Source: Ignavibacteria bacterium
Lineage (GTDB): Bacteria > Bacteroidota > Ignavibacteria > Kapaibacteriales > UBA2268
Length of the DNA: 64,000 nucleotides
NCBI GenBank assembly: GCA_016844745.1
Contig: JAERMQ010000001.1
Span: 62,001 to 126,000 of the forward strand
Direction of reading: 5' to 3'
The notes below the pieces were generated by a model that did not search any database, was not told the DNA's origin, and worked only from the letters and a program-made list of their open reading frames with translations. The stretch's first letter is position 1. Every line of letters starts with the position of its first letter. The position numbers and the translations under genes were made by a program. Shown here in pieces: positions 9,539 through 18,488 of the stretch.

Positions 9539-10336
9539 ATGAGAAAATCGAATCTTGTACTCAAAATAATTATCTTAGCGGTATTTACGTTGAATATAAC
9601 AAGTTTAACGAAGGCTCAATGGATTAAACCAACCTTAGCCGCCGGTTTGATTACAACGAACATAATAGGGAATAATTTAAATTCAGTTCCATTTTTTCTA
9701 CAAGATACCAATAGTAAATATCCCGGAGGTAATTTTGCCGGTACCCAACCTGGTATAGGGTTTCTGTTTTCTACAGGTGTGGATGAGTTAAACGAGTATA
9801 GGATTACTATTGGAGCCGACCTTTATTTCTTTGACGGTCGAATACGAGGTCCGGGTATGATAGGAATAATTGATAGTTCAGAGACTTATTATACTCCTGC
9901 TATGTCATCGGCTAAGCATACCTTATTGGTTTTAACCCCAACATTAGGAATAAATTATTATTTCTATACATTAAAAAAATGGGCTTGGATATATGGTGGT
10001 GTACAAATTCGTCCTTCTTTTATTTTTAATGATAATACCAAAGAATCTTTCGTCCCTATTTACGATTCATTAAAAGCGATTTACCCGGGTGTACAACGTG
10101 ATTTTGGAGGCAAAGAAAATGCTTTCAGGTTAGGATTTTCTTTTAAATTGGGTGTAGAAGGCAATATTTATGACAGATGGCAGATAAATACGAGTATTTC
10201 CTTAGGCACAATGAATATTATTGGGCAGGATGACAGTAGAGGTGAACTTCTTACACCAAATACTGCAGAGGACTTAATGAAAGAAAATTTACTATGGCAA
10301 ACTTATTTTACATTGATGGTTCAATATAAGTTGTAA
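9539..10336 (+). CDS. Probable outer-membrane beta-barrel protein
   Basis: 265 residues with a signal peptide (MRKSNLVLKIIILAVFTLNI, cleavage near TKAQ). Alternating amphipathic strands are rich in Tyr, Trp and Gly (LTPTLGINYYFYTLKKW, WIYGGVQIRPSFIF), and the last strand ends in an aromatic/hydrophobic pattern (TYFTLMVQYKL), as expected for a small barrel. The family is not recognised. It sits 9 bases after the glycosyltransferase and probably shares its mRNA. Confidence 0.65.
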   Translation: MRKSNLVLKIIILAVFTLNITSLTKAQWIKPTLAAGLITTNIIGNNLNSVPFFLQDTNSKYPGGNFAGTQPGIGFLFSTGVDELNEYRITIGADLYFFDGRIRGPGMIGIIDSSETYYTPAMSSAKHTLLVLTPTLGINYYFYTLKKWAWIYGGVQIRPSFIFNDNTKESFVPIYDSLKAIYPGVQRDFGGKENAFRLGFSFKLGVEGNIYDRWQINTSISLGTMNIIGQDDSRGELLTPNTAEDLMKENLLWQTYFTLMVQYKL

Positions 10337-10414
10337 ATTATGAATTATTTGTTATGAGTTATTATGAATTGGTAATTAGTAATTAGATTATTTTATATCA
10401 AAGAATAAAAAAAC

Positions 10415-10455
10415 ACCCCTTAATCTAAATTGTTATTTAAGGGGTATTTTATTTT
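10415..10455. terminator. Two-way terminator between convergent genes
   Basis: ACCCCTTAA (10415-10423) pairs with TTAAGGGGT (10437-10445). There are A/T tracts on both sides (AAAAAAA before, TTTTATTTTTTT after), so it can end both the barrel gene and the minus-strand methyltransferase. Confidence 0.75.
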
Positions 10456-10466
10456 TTTAATTCCTT

Positions 10467-13025
10467 TCAATCTACGAATTTCATAATTATCTGGTCAACA
10501 TTTTCATTCTTTCTATTGTTCTGTTTTGGAGCAATATTCAAAATATCATGTAAAATAAGGGAATTTTTTTCTTTATTCCATTTTGCATATAAATAATCAA
10601 AGATAACGAAACTCCAGTTGTCTTGTACGAATCTATCTTTAAATAAAGGTGATTTCATTTTACTCTCAAATTGCCGGAATCGTTCGGCAGGAAATAACAT
10701 GACTTTTGGAATTGTATGAGCAAGGTTTGAACCACGTTGAAGCGCGCTGGTCATCGATGTTGTGGATTCAACTTCGAAAGCAAAACAAATTTTTTCGTCC
10801 TTAATCCATAAAATATCAATATCATCAACCGATTCAATATTTTTAACATCTTGTAATAGTAGCAGATTAGGGAAATCGACATATTCTTTCAATGATTTTT
10901 TCTTTGATAAAGGATTATCTATTTTATGGGATTGCTCGACTTTTCCAATGTAGATATTATAACCGGAGTGACTTCCGATTTCAGCCAGCATTGCAATAAT
11001 TGTCGAATGTTCTCTTTCGACGGCACCCGATTTGAAATTGTCCTTGATTAACCAAAATCCACCCTCAACCTGACGGGCATAATCTTCGAGGCTATTTCTA
11101 ATATTAGACTGGTCGGAAGTTAGAGAATTTGGAAATGCGATGCTAATAGCTTCCCATATCTGAGTAAAAGATACCTTCCCTTTAGATTGCAACTGCCTAA
11201 GTACAGTTTGTTCAACACGTTCGGTCAATGGAATTTTTTCCAAATGAGGAACCATATTCGGATTGACAAACCACCACAGTTTACCGGTACTACCTCCTAA
11301 TTTACCTTCAATTAAGCGAAACTCATTACCTAAATGGTTTTTCAAAACTTTTTCAGAATCGAGACCTGTTTCCAATTCTGAAAAATATCCTTGTTTAGTT
11401 AATTCGGGGTCAATAGCATTGATAATGATTGTATAAGGAGTTGGTTCGCCTCTTTCTGCTAATATTTTTGTTGTAGTCTGAACAACAATACTTTCGAAAC
11501 GGTGTTCATCTATGATTTCCGGCTTAAATCCATCCTTACCAAAATCCGGTTTTTGAAATCTGAGGTAAAAATCACCTTGTGCCGAACCAAATGGTTGCAA
11601 TAATGATTTTGCAGAAGGTCTTGCCAACTCCTGATGATGAATCTTTTGCAATTCAAATCCGGCTAATACTCCCGTTCGGATGGTTGCGTTTCGGACTTTA
11701 AAGGTAGGATTATGAAATGTAAGAGTCAAATAACAATTTGGCTTTAAAATATTAAACATATTTTTAAAGCTATTTTGTAATAAAGATATATAAACAGCAA
11801 AATCCTTATGCTGCTTTTCATTATGAATTATTTCTTTGCCATCTATATTTTCGAGGTATTTATCATCTTTTCTAAGCCATGCAGCCCACATATAGGAAAG
11901 TTCACCATATTGCACGGAGGAATCATAAGGCGGGTCAGTAAATATATAGTCGATACATCCATGAGAACTATATTTTTTATCCATCTTATGCATTAGTTCA
12001 AGGCAATCTCCATTATGAATGAAAATATCTGCATTACCTTCTATGACTTCTTCAATTTTTTTTGCAAATTTTATTTTTTCGAAATATTGATTTGATTCTG
12101 CCTTAGCCCTGATTAAACCTTGCTTTCCTATAATTGCACTTTCGAATTTTTCCCAAACATTTTGCTCCATAAATTCACCGGCGCTCCAATAGCTATGTTC
12201 TGTCCAAGCAGAACTCATAGGGCGTGTAGGTCGAACTGGTGTCATTTTAGAACATAAATGAACCATTGATGAGAACCCTATTTTAAGAAAGTCTAATATT
12301 TCTTTTTTGGGTTCTTTTTCGATTGATTCAATTAATATTGCTAAAGCATAAAGATTTCTTTTTGTAAATAATTCATCTACAGATTCGAATTTTTGTTTTT
12401 CTTTAAAAGGATTCCCATCTAAATAATAAAGTCTGTTTTTCGGGAACCATTCCTGTATCTTATGTATGTTAATATTTGATAAAATCTTCCGGTCATATTT
12501 GGTGAGGGGATTTCCATCCTTTTGTTCATCCCCACATTCGGGACATTTATAATATCTAATATCCGTACAGACATCTTTAATCCATACTGAGCATGTAAAT
12601 GGAAACTCTTTATTACACCTTCTGCATTTTGTCATATATAATTCGTTTATTCGAACTTTAACATCAGCTTCTATCCTGTTAAAACTCTCCTGCAGCCGGC
12701 TTAATACAACAGGTTTAATAGTTAATCTTGTTATTTCGGTAGCTATTGGATTTACATCCGATATAATAGCTCTTCTTCCTCTTTTTATAGCTTCTATTGC
12801 AGTTACTCCGCTTCCGCCAAATGGGTCAAAAACGATTCCATTCTTTGGGCAGTAGGTTTCAATAAATTCTCCGACTACATTCCAGGTTTTACGTGACCAA
12901 TACTTATGAAAATTGTACATTGGGGTATGAGCTTCAGGTGGAATTTGCCTGTTGAGATGTTCAAATGATGGTTGGGGTACTTCGGGAAGTTTGCTGTTTA
13001 ACTCATCGAATATTTCTTTATTCAT
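10467..13025 (-). CDS. DNA adenine-type methyltransferase with zinc ribbon and nuclease-like C-terminus
   Basis: 852 residues. S-adenosylmethionine motif I is FDPFGGSGVT (residues 66-75). A four-cysteine zinc ribbon follows (C134, C137, C161, C164), and the catalytic DPPY is at 364-367 (FTDPPYDSSVQYGE), so this is an amino-group (N6-A or N4-C) methyltransferase. After ~residue 560 come a helical or winged-helix-like stretch and a C-terminal domain with DIDILW and FAFEVES (residues ~750), which resembles a PD-(D/E)xK-like core but lacks the usual ExK lysine. The protein may therefore combine modification with a cleavage or sensing domain. Its start overlaps the end of the RadC-like gene by 8 bases. 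Confidence 0.82.
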   Translation of the reverse strand: MNKEIFDELNSKLPEVPQPSFEHLNRQIPPEAHTPMYNFHKYWSRKTWNVVGEFIETYCPKNGIVFDPFGGSGVTAIEAIKRGRRAIISDVNPIATEITRLTIKPVVLSRLQESFNRIEADVKVRINELYMTKCRRCNKEFPFTCSVWIKDVCTDIRYYKCPECGDEQKDGNPLTKYDRKILSNINIHKIQEWFPKNRLYYLDGNPFKEKQKFESVDELFTKRNLYALAILIESIEKEPKKEILDFLKIGFSSMVHLCSKMTPVRPTRPMSSAWTEHSYWSAGEFMEQNVWEKFESAIIGKQGLIRAKAESNQYFEKIKFAKKIEEVIEGNADIFIHNGDCLELMHKMDKKYSSHGCIDYIFTDPPYDSSVQYGELSYMWAAWLRKDDKYLENIDGKEIIHNEKQHKDFAVYISLLQNSFKNMFNILKPNCYLTLTFHNPTFKVRNATIRTGVLAGFELQKIHHQELARPSAKSLLQPFGSAQGDFYLRFQKPDFGKDGFKPEIIDEHRFESIVVQTTTKILAERGEPTPYTIIINAIDPELTKQGYFSELETGLDSEKVLKNHLGNEFRLIEGKLGGSTGKLWWFVNPNMVPHLEKIPLTERVEQTVLRQLQSKGKVSFTQIWEAISIAFPNSLTSDQSNIRNSLEDYARQVEGGFWLIKDNFKSGAVEREHSTIIAMLAEIGSHSGYNIYIGKVEQSHKIDNPLSKKKSLKEYVDFPNLLLLQDVKNIESVDDIDILWIKDEKICFAFEVESTTSMTSALQRGSNLAHTIPKVMLFPAERFRQFESKMKSPLFKDRFVQDNWSFVIFDYLYAKWNKEKNSLILHDILNIAPKQNNRKNENVDQIIMKFVD

Positions 13026-13305
13026 TTTCCAGGTTCCTCAATATTCTTTTTGTTAATTCGAATAGAGCCGCTATTTGTGTCGCTTTTGTAATGCCTATTC
13101 CTTCAATTTCGATAAGTTCGTGTAATGTATGACCCATCATATTATTTAAGCCACCGAATTTGTCCAATAGTTTTTCTGCAATTTGTACTGAATCAAAATT
13201 CTTTGTACCCGAATTGATTATTATTGCTAATAATTCCTTTTCGCTGCAAGTCCATGCGCCTTGTCTTCTTAATTTTCCTCCCGGATGGTTATAGGAACTT
13301 TTCAT
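13018..13305 (-). CDS. RadC N-terminal (UPF0758 helix-hairpin-helix) domain only
   Basis: 95 residues matching only the N-terminal half of RadC/UPF0758 proteins: LRRQGAWTCSEKELLAIIIN corresponds to the RadC box around ELLAILLxTG, and LIEIEGIGITKATQI is the helix-hairpin-helix. The JAB/MPN metalloprotease-like C-terminal domain of full RadC (~220 residues) is absent. The gene is not obviously decayed: it ends cleanly and overlaps the methyltransferase start by 8 bases, a translational-coupling arrangement. It is probably a small DNA-binding partner or specificity aid for the methyltransferase. A truncated radC remnant is the alternative. Confidence 0.75.
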   Translation of the reverse strand: MKSSYNHPGGKLRRQGAWTCSEKELLAIIINSGTKNFDSVQIAEKLLDKFGGLNNMMGHTLHELIEIEGIGITKATQIAALFELTKRILRNLENE

Positions 13306-13402
13306 TAATTCTTGATAATTTCAATTTTCATTAATTAATAATTTGCAAAATAATAAAAAATGAATTATTAAAATTTGAATCTACTCTTTAATCCTAAAAA
13401 TC

Positions 13403-13427
13403 AATTCCAAAGTACAACTTTGGAATT
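13403..13427. repeat. Perfect 11-bp hairpin
   Basis: AATTCCAAAGT (13403-13413) and its exact complement ACTTTGGAATT (13417-13427) flank a 3-base loop in the 228-base gap between the manC-type gene and the RadC-like gene. It may be part of the same intergenic repeat as 13448-13473. Confidence 0.6.
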
Positions 13428-13447
13428 AGTAAGTCTCTGATAAAACT

Positions 13448-13473
13448 CATTCTACAATTCCGATTTTGGAATG
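13448..13473 (-). repeat. 26-bp dispersed palindromic repeat, copy 1
   Basis: Read on the minus strand, this matches the copy at 21295-21320 in 24 of 26 bases (core ATCGGAATT flanked by CATTCC and AGAATG). Both copies are intergenic. Confidence 0.6.
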
Positions 13474-13532
13474 AAATTTTCACAAAAAATGCTTTTTAGA
13501 GTGGACTCAACTTTATAAACTTTCAACTTTTC

Positions 13533-14666
13533 CTACAACCATTTTCCTTCGAATTTATTCCTCACTGAATCGACCGATTTCCTTACTTCCTGAACACGAT
13601 TTTTCGGGCATATCATTACAGCATCTTCAGTTGTAATGACTACTACATCTTCCATTCCCAGCAAGGATACAATCATTTTATCCGATGAATTGATGATAAT
13701 TGAGTTTGAGCTATCAGTCAAAATGACATTGCCCTGAGAAATATTTCCGGCGCTATCTTTTGTACGGATTCGCTCCAATGAATCAAATGAACCAATATCG
13801 TCCCATTCAAATGATGCGCTTGCCACGACTACATTATCAGCTTTTTCCATTAATCCGTAATCTATCGAGATATTCGGGAATTTTTCGAAAATCTCGAAGG
13901 CTGATTCAAGGTAACTATCAAGAGTTTTGGCGGTCTGCCTTTTGTATTTTTCCCTCATCTTTGATATACCATTCCCAACTTCAGGAAGGCATTTGAGCAT
14001 GCTTGCTTCAAAAGTATCGCAGCGCCAGAAGAACATTCCGCTGTTCCAGAGATGTCTGCCGTCTTTTACGAAGTGAAGAGCAGTAGCATAATCCGGCTTT
14101 TCATGGAATTTCATAACAGGTATAATATGTGTTTCCGAAACTGATTTTTCTATTCGCTTTTCAATTTCTATATAACCATAACCCGTTTCAGGTCGATTCG
14201 GTATTACACCAATAGTTGCAAGCACCGGATTTGTTTCAACATATTCCAAAATTGACAGCACAGTTGCTGCAAATGCTTCCTTAGGGTGGATACTATGGTC
14301 GGCTGTTAAAACTGAAATAGAAATATCTTTCGGTTCAAACCCCATACCTGAATATCTTTCTGCAATAAATGCGGCGGCTAATGCCAAACAAGGCGCCGTA
14401 TTTCGCTTTAGAGGCTCGGCAACTATATTTTCGGCTGGAATTACAGGTATTGCACGTCTGATAGGTTCCAGTAGGGTTACGCTCGTAATTATGAATATAT
14501 CTTCGGGTGCAATGATGGAAGAAATGCGTTCAATTGCTTCTTCCAACATCATTTTATTTTCGTTTGTTAAATATAGTAATTGTTTAGGGCGATGTTTACG
14601 CGATAGGGGCCAGAACCTTTCGCCGGTTCCGCCTGCCATAATAACTGCTGTACGTTTCATAATCAT
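13533..14666 (-). CDS. manC: Mannose-1-phosphate guanylyltransferase
   Basis: 377 residues. It forms GDP-mannose from GTP and mannose-1-phosphate for glycan synthesis. The nucleotidyltransferase signature AGGTGERFWPLSR lies near residue 11, followed by PKQLL, TADHSIHP (metal/nucleotide-binding Asp) and FHEKPD. The length fits the single-function enzymes without the C-terminal isomerase domain. Translation may begin at the first or third codon (MIMKRT). It is alone on its strand between repeats; other genes of the pathway are not in the window. Confidence 0.88.
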   Translation of the reverse strand: MIMKRTAVIMAGGTGERFWPLSRKHRPKQLLYLTNENKMMLEEAIERISSIIAPEDIFIITSVTLLEPIRRAIPVIPAENIVAEPLKRNTAPCLALAAAFIAERYSGMGFEPKDISISVLTADHSIHPKEAFAATVLSILEYVETNPVLATIGVIPNRPETGYGYIEIEKRIEKSVSETHIIPVMKFHEKPDYATALHFVKDGRHLWNSGMFFWRCDTFEASMLKCLPEVGNGISKMREKYKRQTAKTLDSYLESAFEIFEKFPNISIDYGLMEKADNVVVASASFEWDDIGSFDSLERIRTKDSAGNISQGNVILTDSSNSIIINSSDKMIVSLLGMEDVVVITTEDAVMICPKNRVQEVRKSVDSVRNKFEGKWL

Positions 14667-14692
14667 AATTTCAAATTTTTACTTAAATAATT

Positions 14693-14791
14693 GAAGAACC
14701 CCACCCTAACCCTCCCTACAAGGGAGGGAACTTTTAAACATCTTAAATTTCATTTCCCTCCCTTGTGTGGAGGGTTAGGGTGGGGTTCTTC
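14693..14791. repeat. Long palindromic intergenic element, 23-bp perfect arms
   Basis: The arms at 14693-14715 and 14769-14791 are exact inverted copies (outer part GAAGAACCCCACCC), and the interior is also partly self-complementary. Related CCCTAACCC-type palindromes lie at 18489, 30751, 47171, 47649 and 62937. Confidence 0.85.
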
Positions 14792-14864
14792 TTTTTCTTT
14801 TGATTTCATATAATTATTGAATTTTCAAACATTCACACCCGCTGTAATAGCATTTCTTTTTTTT

Positions 14865-14943
14865 ATTCAGCATTCAGCATTCAGCATTCAGCATTCAGCA
14901 TTCAGCATTCAGCATTCAGCATTCAGCATTCAGCATTCAGCAT
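14865..14943. repeat. Heptanucleotide tandem repeat CATTCAG
   Basis: Ten exact copies of CATTCAG at 14871-14940, with a partial unit on each side, just downstream of the prfB stop codon. Copy number is likely to vary by slippage. Confidence 0.95.
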
Positions 14944-14945
14944 TA

Positions 14946-16035
14946 CTAAAGCAAAAGATAAGCCTTAATAAAATCATCCAAATCGCCGTCCATTACTGCA
15001 TGAATATCTGTACGTTTCAATTCCGAGCGATGGTCGTTTACCATTGTGTAAGGCTGGAAAACATAAGAACGTATCTGGCTGCCCCACTCAATTTTCTTTT
15101 TTGTTCCTTCGATTACTGCCTTGGCTGCATCTTCTTCCTCACGGCGCTTTTGATAAAGGCGGCTACGCAGCATTTTCATTGCTCGTTCGCGATTTTGAAA
15201 TTGTGAGCGCTCTTGCTGGCATGCTACTACAATTCCGGATGGAATATGCCGCAAACGCACCGCTGTTTCGACTTTGTTCACATTCTGACCGCCCTTGCCA
15301 CCGGAGCGGAATGTATCCATTTCCACATCTACCGGATTAATTTCGATTACTACGTCATCCTCAACTTCGGGATAGACATAAACCGAGGCGAAGGAAGTAT
15401 GGCGGCGGGCATTGGAGTCGAAGGGAGATATCCGCACAAGACGATGCACTCCATTCTCTGCCTTTAAATAACCATAAGCATATTTGCCGGTAATTTCGAT
15501 TGTAGCGGATTTAATACCGGCGCCATCGCCTTCCAATTCATCCAAAAGATATACCGTATAGTTATGACGCTCACCCCAGCGGGTGTACATCCGGAGAAGC
15601 ATTTCCGCCCAATCCTGGGCTTCGGTGCCGCCAGCGCCGGAATGAATCGTTAGAATTGCATTGCTTTCGTCGTCTTTGGCTGATAAAATATTTTTAATTT
15701 CAAGCTCCGCAACGGCTGCCTGCGCTTTGTAGATTTCAAGATTTAATTCAATTTCATGAATGGGGTCTTTGTCTTCTTCGGCAAGCTGCAGGAAGGCTTC
15801 GGCTTCGTGGACGGCATAATCAATTTTATTCCATTGGTCTAACCACTCTTTATGCGTTGAAATCTCGCGCATAATTTGTTTGGCAGCGATGGAGTCGTTC
15901 CAGAAATTTTCCGTATGGGTTTGGGTTTCTAATTCGTCGATGGAAGAGGCACGGGAGTCGATGTCAAAGAAACCTCCGTAATTCGGCGCTTCTTTGCTTC
16001 AGGGTTTCTATTCTTTCTTTCTGAGGTTCGTACAT
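14946..16035 (-). CDS. prfB: Peptide chain release factor 2, with programmed +1 frameshift
   Basis: RF2 ends translation at UGA and UAA. The GGQ loop ([12 protein letters not shown]) and the RF2-type SPF codon-recognition tripeptide ([15 protein letters not shown]) are present. A single frame begins only at 15872 and lacks the N-terminus. The rest lies in another frame: ATG at 16035 ([16 protein letters not shown]) runs 23 codons to CTT TGA C at 15969-15963, preceded by an internal GGAGG. This is the classic RF2 autoregulatory shift site, where slow termination at UGA causes a +1 slip so that GAC is read next. The joined product (16035-15967 then 15965-14946) is 362 residues, normal for RF2. 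Confidence 0.93.
15963..15980 (-). promoter_or_regulatory. RF2 programmed +1 frameshift site
   Basis: Minus-strand CGGAGG-TTT-CTT-TGA-C: an internal Shine-Dalgarno-like GGAGG a few bases before the slippery CTT and the in-frame UGA, followed by C. All elements of the conserved RF2 autoregulation signal are visible. Confidence 0.92.
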
Positions 16036-16281
16036 TTTTCTAATCTTTGTATCTAATAAAGATTACAAATTTACGAAAAAAATAATTGAAAAATTAAAAA
16101 TAGCTGTCATTCCTGCGGATGCAGGAATCCCCTTCAATTGGGGTTCAGTGGATTTTAGCTTTTAAAGAATAACAATTTCTATAACAAATCTTTAATAAAG
16201 TGGAATATTTTGTAAATTTGTGATTGTTAAGGGTATTGATTAAGAACTCAATTTTTAAAAATTTATAATTTTTAAATAATT
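16036..16281. other. Intergenic region with short palindromic repeat
   Basis: The 246-base gap between divergent prfB and the MNT gene is AT-rich. It holds one copy of the GTCATTCCTGC / GCAGGAATCCCC repeat (16107-16132) also seen near 21363, 30970 and 63115. Promoters for both neighbours must lie here, but none can be assigned. Confidence 0.5.
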
Positions 16282-16608
16282 ATGTATTCCCAGCAAGATA
16301 TTGATATAATAAAGGATTTGATCCTTAGTCATGTAACTAATGCACAGGATATTCTTTTATTCGGAAGCTACGCAAGAGGTACGGCAACACCGGATAGCGA
16401 TTTGGATTTTGCCATTTTGACTGATTCCGAATTAGAACGAAAAACAAAATTAAAATTATTAGGAGATTTAAGACATGATATTGCTAAACTTGGCTACAAT
16501 GCTGATGTTATGATAAAGGAAAAAAGAAAATTTTTACATGATGCAAACATGCCAACATTAGCCCGCGTTATCCAAACAGAAGGGAAAAATATATGGAAAA
16601 GAACATAG
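16282..16608 (+). CDS. MNT-type nucleotidyltransferase, antitoxin of HEPN/MNT pair
   Basis: 108 residues of the minimal nucleotidyltransferase fold. LLFGSYARGTATPDSDLDFA contains the GSxxRG and DxD catalytic signatures. In HEPN/MNT toxin-antitoxin modules the MNT protein neutralises the HEPN partner, in known cases by AMP transfer. The gene overlaps the HEPN gene by 16 bases. In this pair the MNT gene comes first, opposite to the second pair at 57526-58211. Confidence 0.85.
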   Translation: MYSQQDIDIIKDLILSHVTNAQDILLFGSYARGTATPDSDLDFAILTDSELERKTKLKLLGDLRHDIAKLGYNADVMIKEKRKFLHDANMPTLARVIQTEGKNIWKRT

Positions 16609-16982
16609 AAGAAGCAGTCAGGAAGTGGCTTATAAAAGCTGATAACAATATAAAAGCCGCATCCCAGTTGTTTGAAGTAAAGGAAATTATTACTGATGCA
16701 ATTTGCTTCCATTGCCAGCAGGCAGTCGAAAAATATATGAAGGCATACCTTGTCAGCAAAGAAATAGCTCCTGACAAAACTCATAAATTGGAAATTCTTC
16801 TCACTCAATGTATGGGATTCGAGCCATCGTTTGAAGAAATACAAAATGTAAAATATCTTACAGAATATGCAGTTGAATTAAGATATCCTGATGATTTTTA
16901 TGTTCCATCTGTTGAAGAAGCAAGAGAAGCCTACGAGATGGCGGAAAAGGTAAAGAATTTCGTATTGAATTTATTAAAATGA
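16593..16982 (+). CDS. HEPN-domain protein, toxin partner of MNT
   Basis: 129 residues, all-alpha. ICFHCQQAVEKYMKAYLV is the conserved second helix of pfam-type HEPN proteins and ELRYPDDFYVP is the C-terminal RYPD signature of this subgroup. HEPN proteins of such pairs are often RNases, but the canonical Rx4-6H motif is not obvious here, so nuclease activity is uncertain. Its start lies inside the MNT gene (16-base overlap), so the two are translationally coupled. Confidence 0.82.
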   Translation: MEKNIEEAVRKWLIKADNNIKAASQLFEVKEIITDAICFHCQQAVEKYMKAYLVSKEIAPDKTHKLEILLTQCMGFEPSFEEIQNVKYLTEYAVELRYPDDFYVPSVEEAREAYEMAEKVKNFVLNLLK

Positions 16983-16986
16983 TTAT

Positions 16987-17100
16987 ATGGAAATTCAATT
17001 AAACGGCGCAAATGCCGCCACTCTCGACGTTTCCGGTCTGTCTGCCGGGGTTTATTTTGTGCGTTGCGGAAGCAGAACAGAGAAGTTTGTGAAGTATTGA
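16987..17100 (+). pseudogene. Orphan T9SS sorting-domain remnant
   Basis: Only 37 codons. LDVSGLSAGVYFVRCGSRTE followed by KFVKY and a stop is the typical last half of a T9SS type A sorting domain, with no passenger or signal peptide upstream. It begins 4 bases after the HEPN stop, so the MNT/HEPN pair appears to have replaced or interrupted the 5' part of a former T9SS gene. Confidence 0.7.
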
Positions 17101-17633
17101 GTGCATGTTCTATTCCCTTCTCCTTGAGGAATGGAAATTTCCTCCCCAATAGTCAGAATTCCTTCTGATTGACTCATGAACAACAATGAAATAATTTATA
17201 TTATAGCCATTTTTCAAGTAAGGCAGTCAGAAGAAACTTCTGACTGTAGGGGAAGATTGTCTTGTCTAATTTTCAATTTCCAATTTTACAAATTTCAAAG
17301 AATTTTCAATTACTAATTTTACAATTCTAAATCAAATTCGAATATTTTTTTATTATTTAGCATTTAATATTAATCATTTATTGATAATTGAAAATTGAAA
17401 ATTATCCACCTTGAATTAAGTGTCTATCTACATGATGATAGTATTTTAATGACAAAATTATCTAAAAAGAATAAAAAACCTTGTCACCTTTCCCCTTTAT
17501 TCAGAGGTCTCTAATATATTATGAATAAAAATTAATTTAATTTTTTGTAACTCATAAATGTCTTATGTGTTTATCAATCTGTTGGTTAATAATTGAAATT
17601 AATAGGTTGTTTTTATAAATTATGAGGTTACAA
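17101..17633. other. Intergenic region with degenerate hairpins and AT-rich repeats
   Basis: It contains related hairpins (CAGAATTCCTTCTG near 17152 and CAGTCAGAAGAAACTTCTGACTG-like sequence near 17222, given here only as arms CAGTCAGAAG/CTTCTGACTG) and several AATTGAAAATTG-type motifs near 17280-17405. No gene is seen. The promoter of the lipoprotein gene should be in the last ~150 bases. Confidence 0.5.
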
Positions 17634-18332
17634 ATGAAAAAGTATTTATTAAGCATCTTTTTACTGCTTTTAGTTCTTACTATCAACTCCTGCCAGCGCA
17701 CTACAGACCCAGCTACTACACAGGATTTACCCGGTACGAATTATGCCATACCTGCAACTGAAACTCAAACCCAACCCGTTACCGTTACCGATATGTCCAT
17801 AGATTCTCCGATGGCTGCAACCTCGGACGAACGCGATAAATGTATGGGTGAGTCGAGTGGTAGCAACATGATGATGAATGACAGGCATCCGGCAAAGGAT
17901 GTTCCGAGCGGCTTTGTTCCATTCGGCAGGTTATTACATGCGCTCAATTTAACCGACCGGCAGAAAGCCCACATTGTTGTGTTCCATAAGGGTTTCAGGG
18001 ATTGCAATGAAAGAATAATGCATGCTTTACGCGAATCTGAAAAGGAAATTATCGACCATGCGAATAGAGCAAGACATTATGTTTTGCAGCAACTTAAAGA
18101 GGGAAAAATCGACAGGCAAGTTGCTCACCAGAAACTAAGAGAAATTAATGCACGCACACGCCAGGCATTGCATGATAATCCGGCAAGGGAACGAGCCAGA
18201 TTAGCATTACATGATTGCTTCTGTAATATGCTGCGTCAGATACGCTCTATTCTCACAGAAGAACAACTGCCGTTATTCGATACATGGATGCGTCAATATG
18301 CAAAGCATTGCCTGCATACGGACAGAGGATGA
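17634..18332 (+). CDS. Spy/CpxP-like exported lipoprotein, paralogue 1
   Basis: 232 residues from ATG 17634, preferred over the ATG 12 bases earlier because it gives a standard signal peptide. MKKYLLSIFLLLLVLTINSC ends in a lipobox cysteine. The C-terminal ~130 residues are helical, with LNLTDRQKAHIV, an LTxxQ-like motif of the Spy/CpxP periplasmic family, and ILTEEQLPLFDTWM. Conserved Cys pairs (KGFRDCNER, LHDCFCNML) are shared with the paralogue at 61941-62702, which also has the NYAxP N-terminal motif. Spy/CpxP proteins act in envelope stress or metal response; that role is inferred here. A terminator follows. Confidence 0.8.
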   Translation: MKKYLLSIFLLLLVLTINSCQRTTDPATTQDLPGTNYAIPATETQTQPVTVTDMSIDSPMAATSDERDKCMGESSGSNMMMNDRHPAKDVPSGFVPFGRLLHALNLTDRQKAHIVVFHKGFRDCNERIMHALRESEKEIIDHANRARHYVLQQLKEGKIDRQVAHQKLREINARTRQALHDNPARERARLALHDCFCNMLRQIRSILTEEQLPLFDTWMRQYAKHCLHTDRG

Positions 18333-18383
18333 TAAGATTGTAATTTACATTCGTTTAACAGATTGATTGTAATCTTTAAACAA

Positions 18384-18415
18384 ATAGGCTCCGGGACTAT
18401 ACGGAGCCTATTTTA
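18384..18415 (+). terminator. Intrinsic terminator after lipoprotein gene
   Basis: ATAGGCTCCG (18384-18393) pairs exactly with CGGAGCCTAT (18402-18411) and is followed by a short T-run. Confidence 0.85.
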
Positions 18416-18432
18416 AAAGAATAGATGCCCAA

Positions 18433-18453
18433 CATCTGCCGGATGTTGGACAT
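18433..18453. repeat. ACATCTG-type palindrome, copy 1
   Basis: CCAACATCTG / CGGATGTTGG palindrome. Related palindromes with CATCTGGCAGATG cores lie at 32941-32990 (inside a gene) and 61793-61824. Confidence 0.65.
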
Positions 18454-18488
18454 CTTTATCAATTAAAGCTGGTTGAAGATTATTATTT

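Noticed and set aside
14817..15206. Plus-strand frame encoding IQHSAFSIQHSAFS repeats
   Set aside because: It is the translated CATTCAG heptamer array continuing antisense into prfB.
15872..15875. ATG at 15872 as the prfB start
   Set aside because: It would remove the N-terminal ~50 residues of RF2; the upstream frame with the classic frameshift site explains the gene fully.
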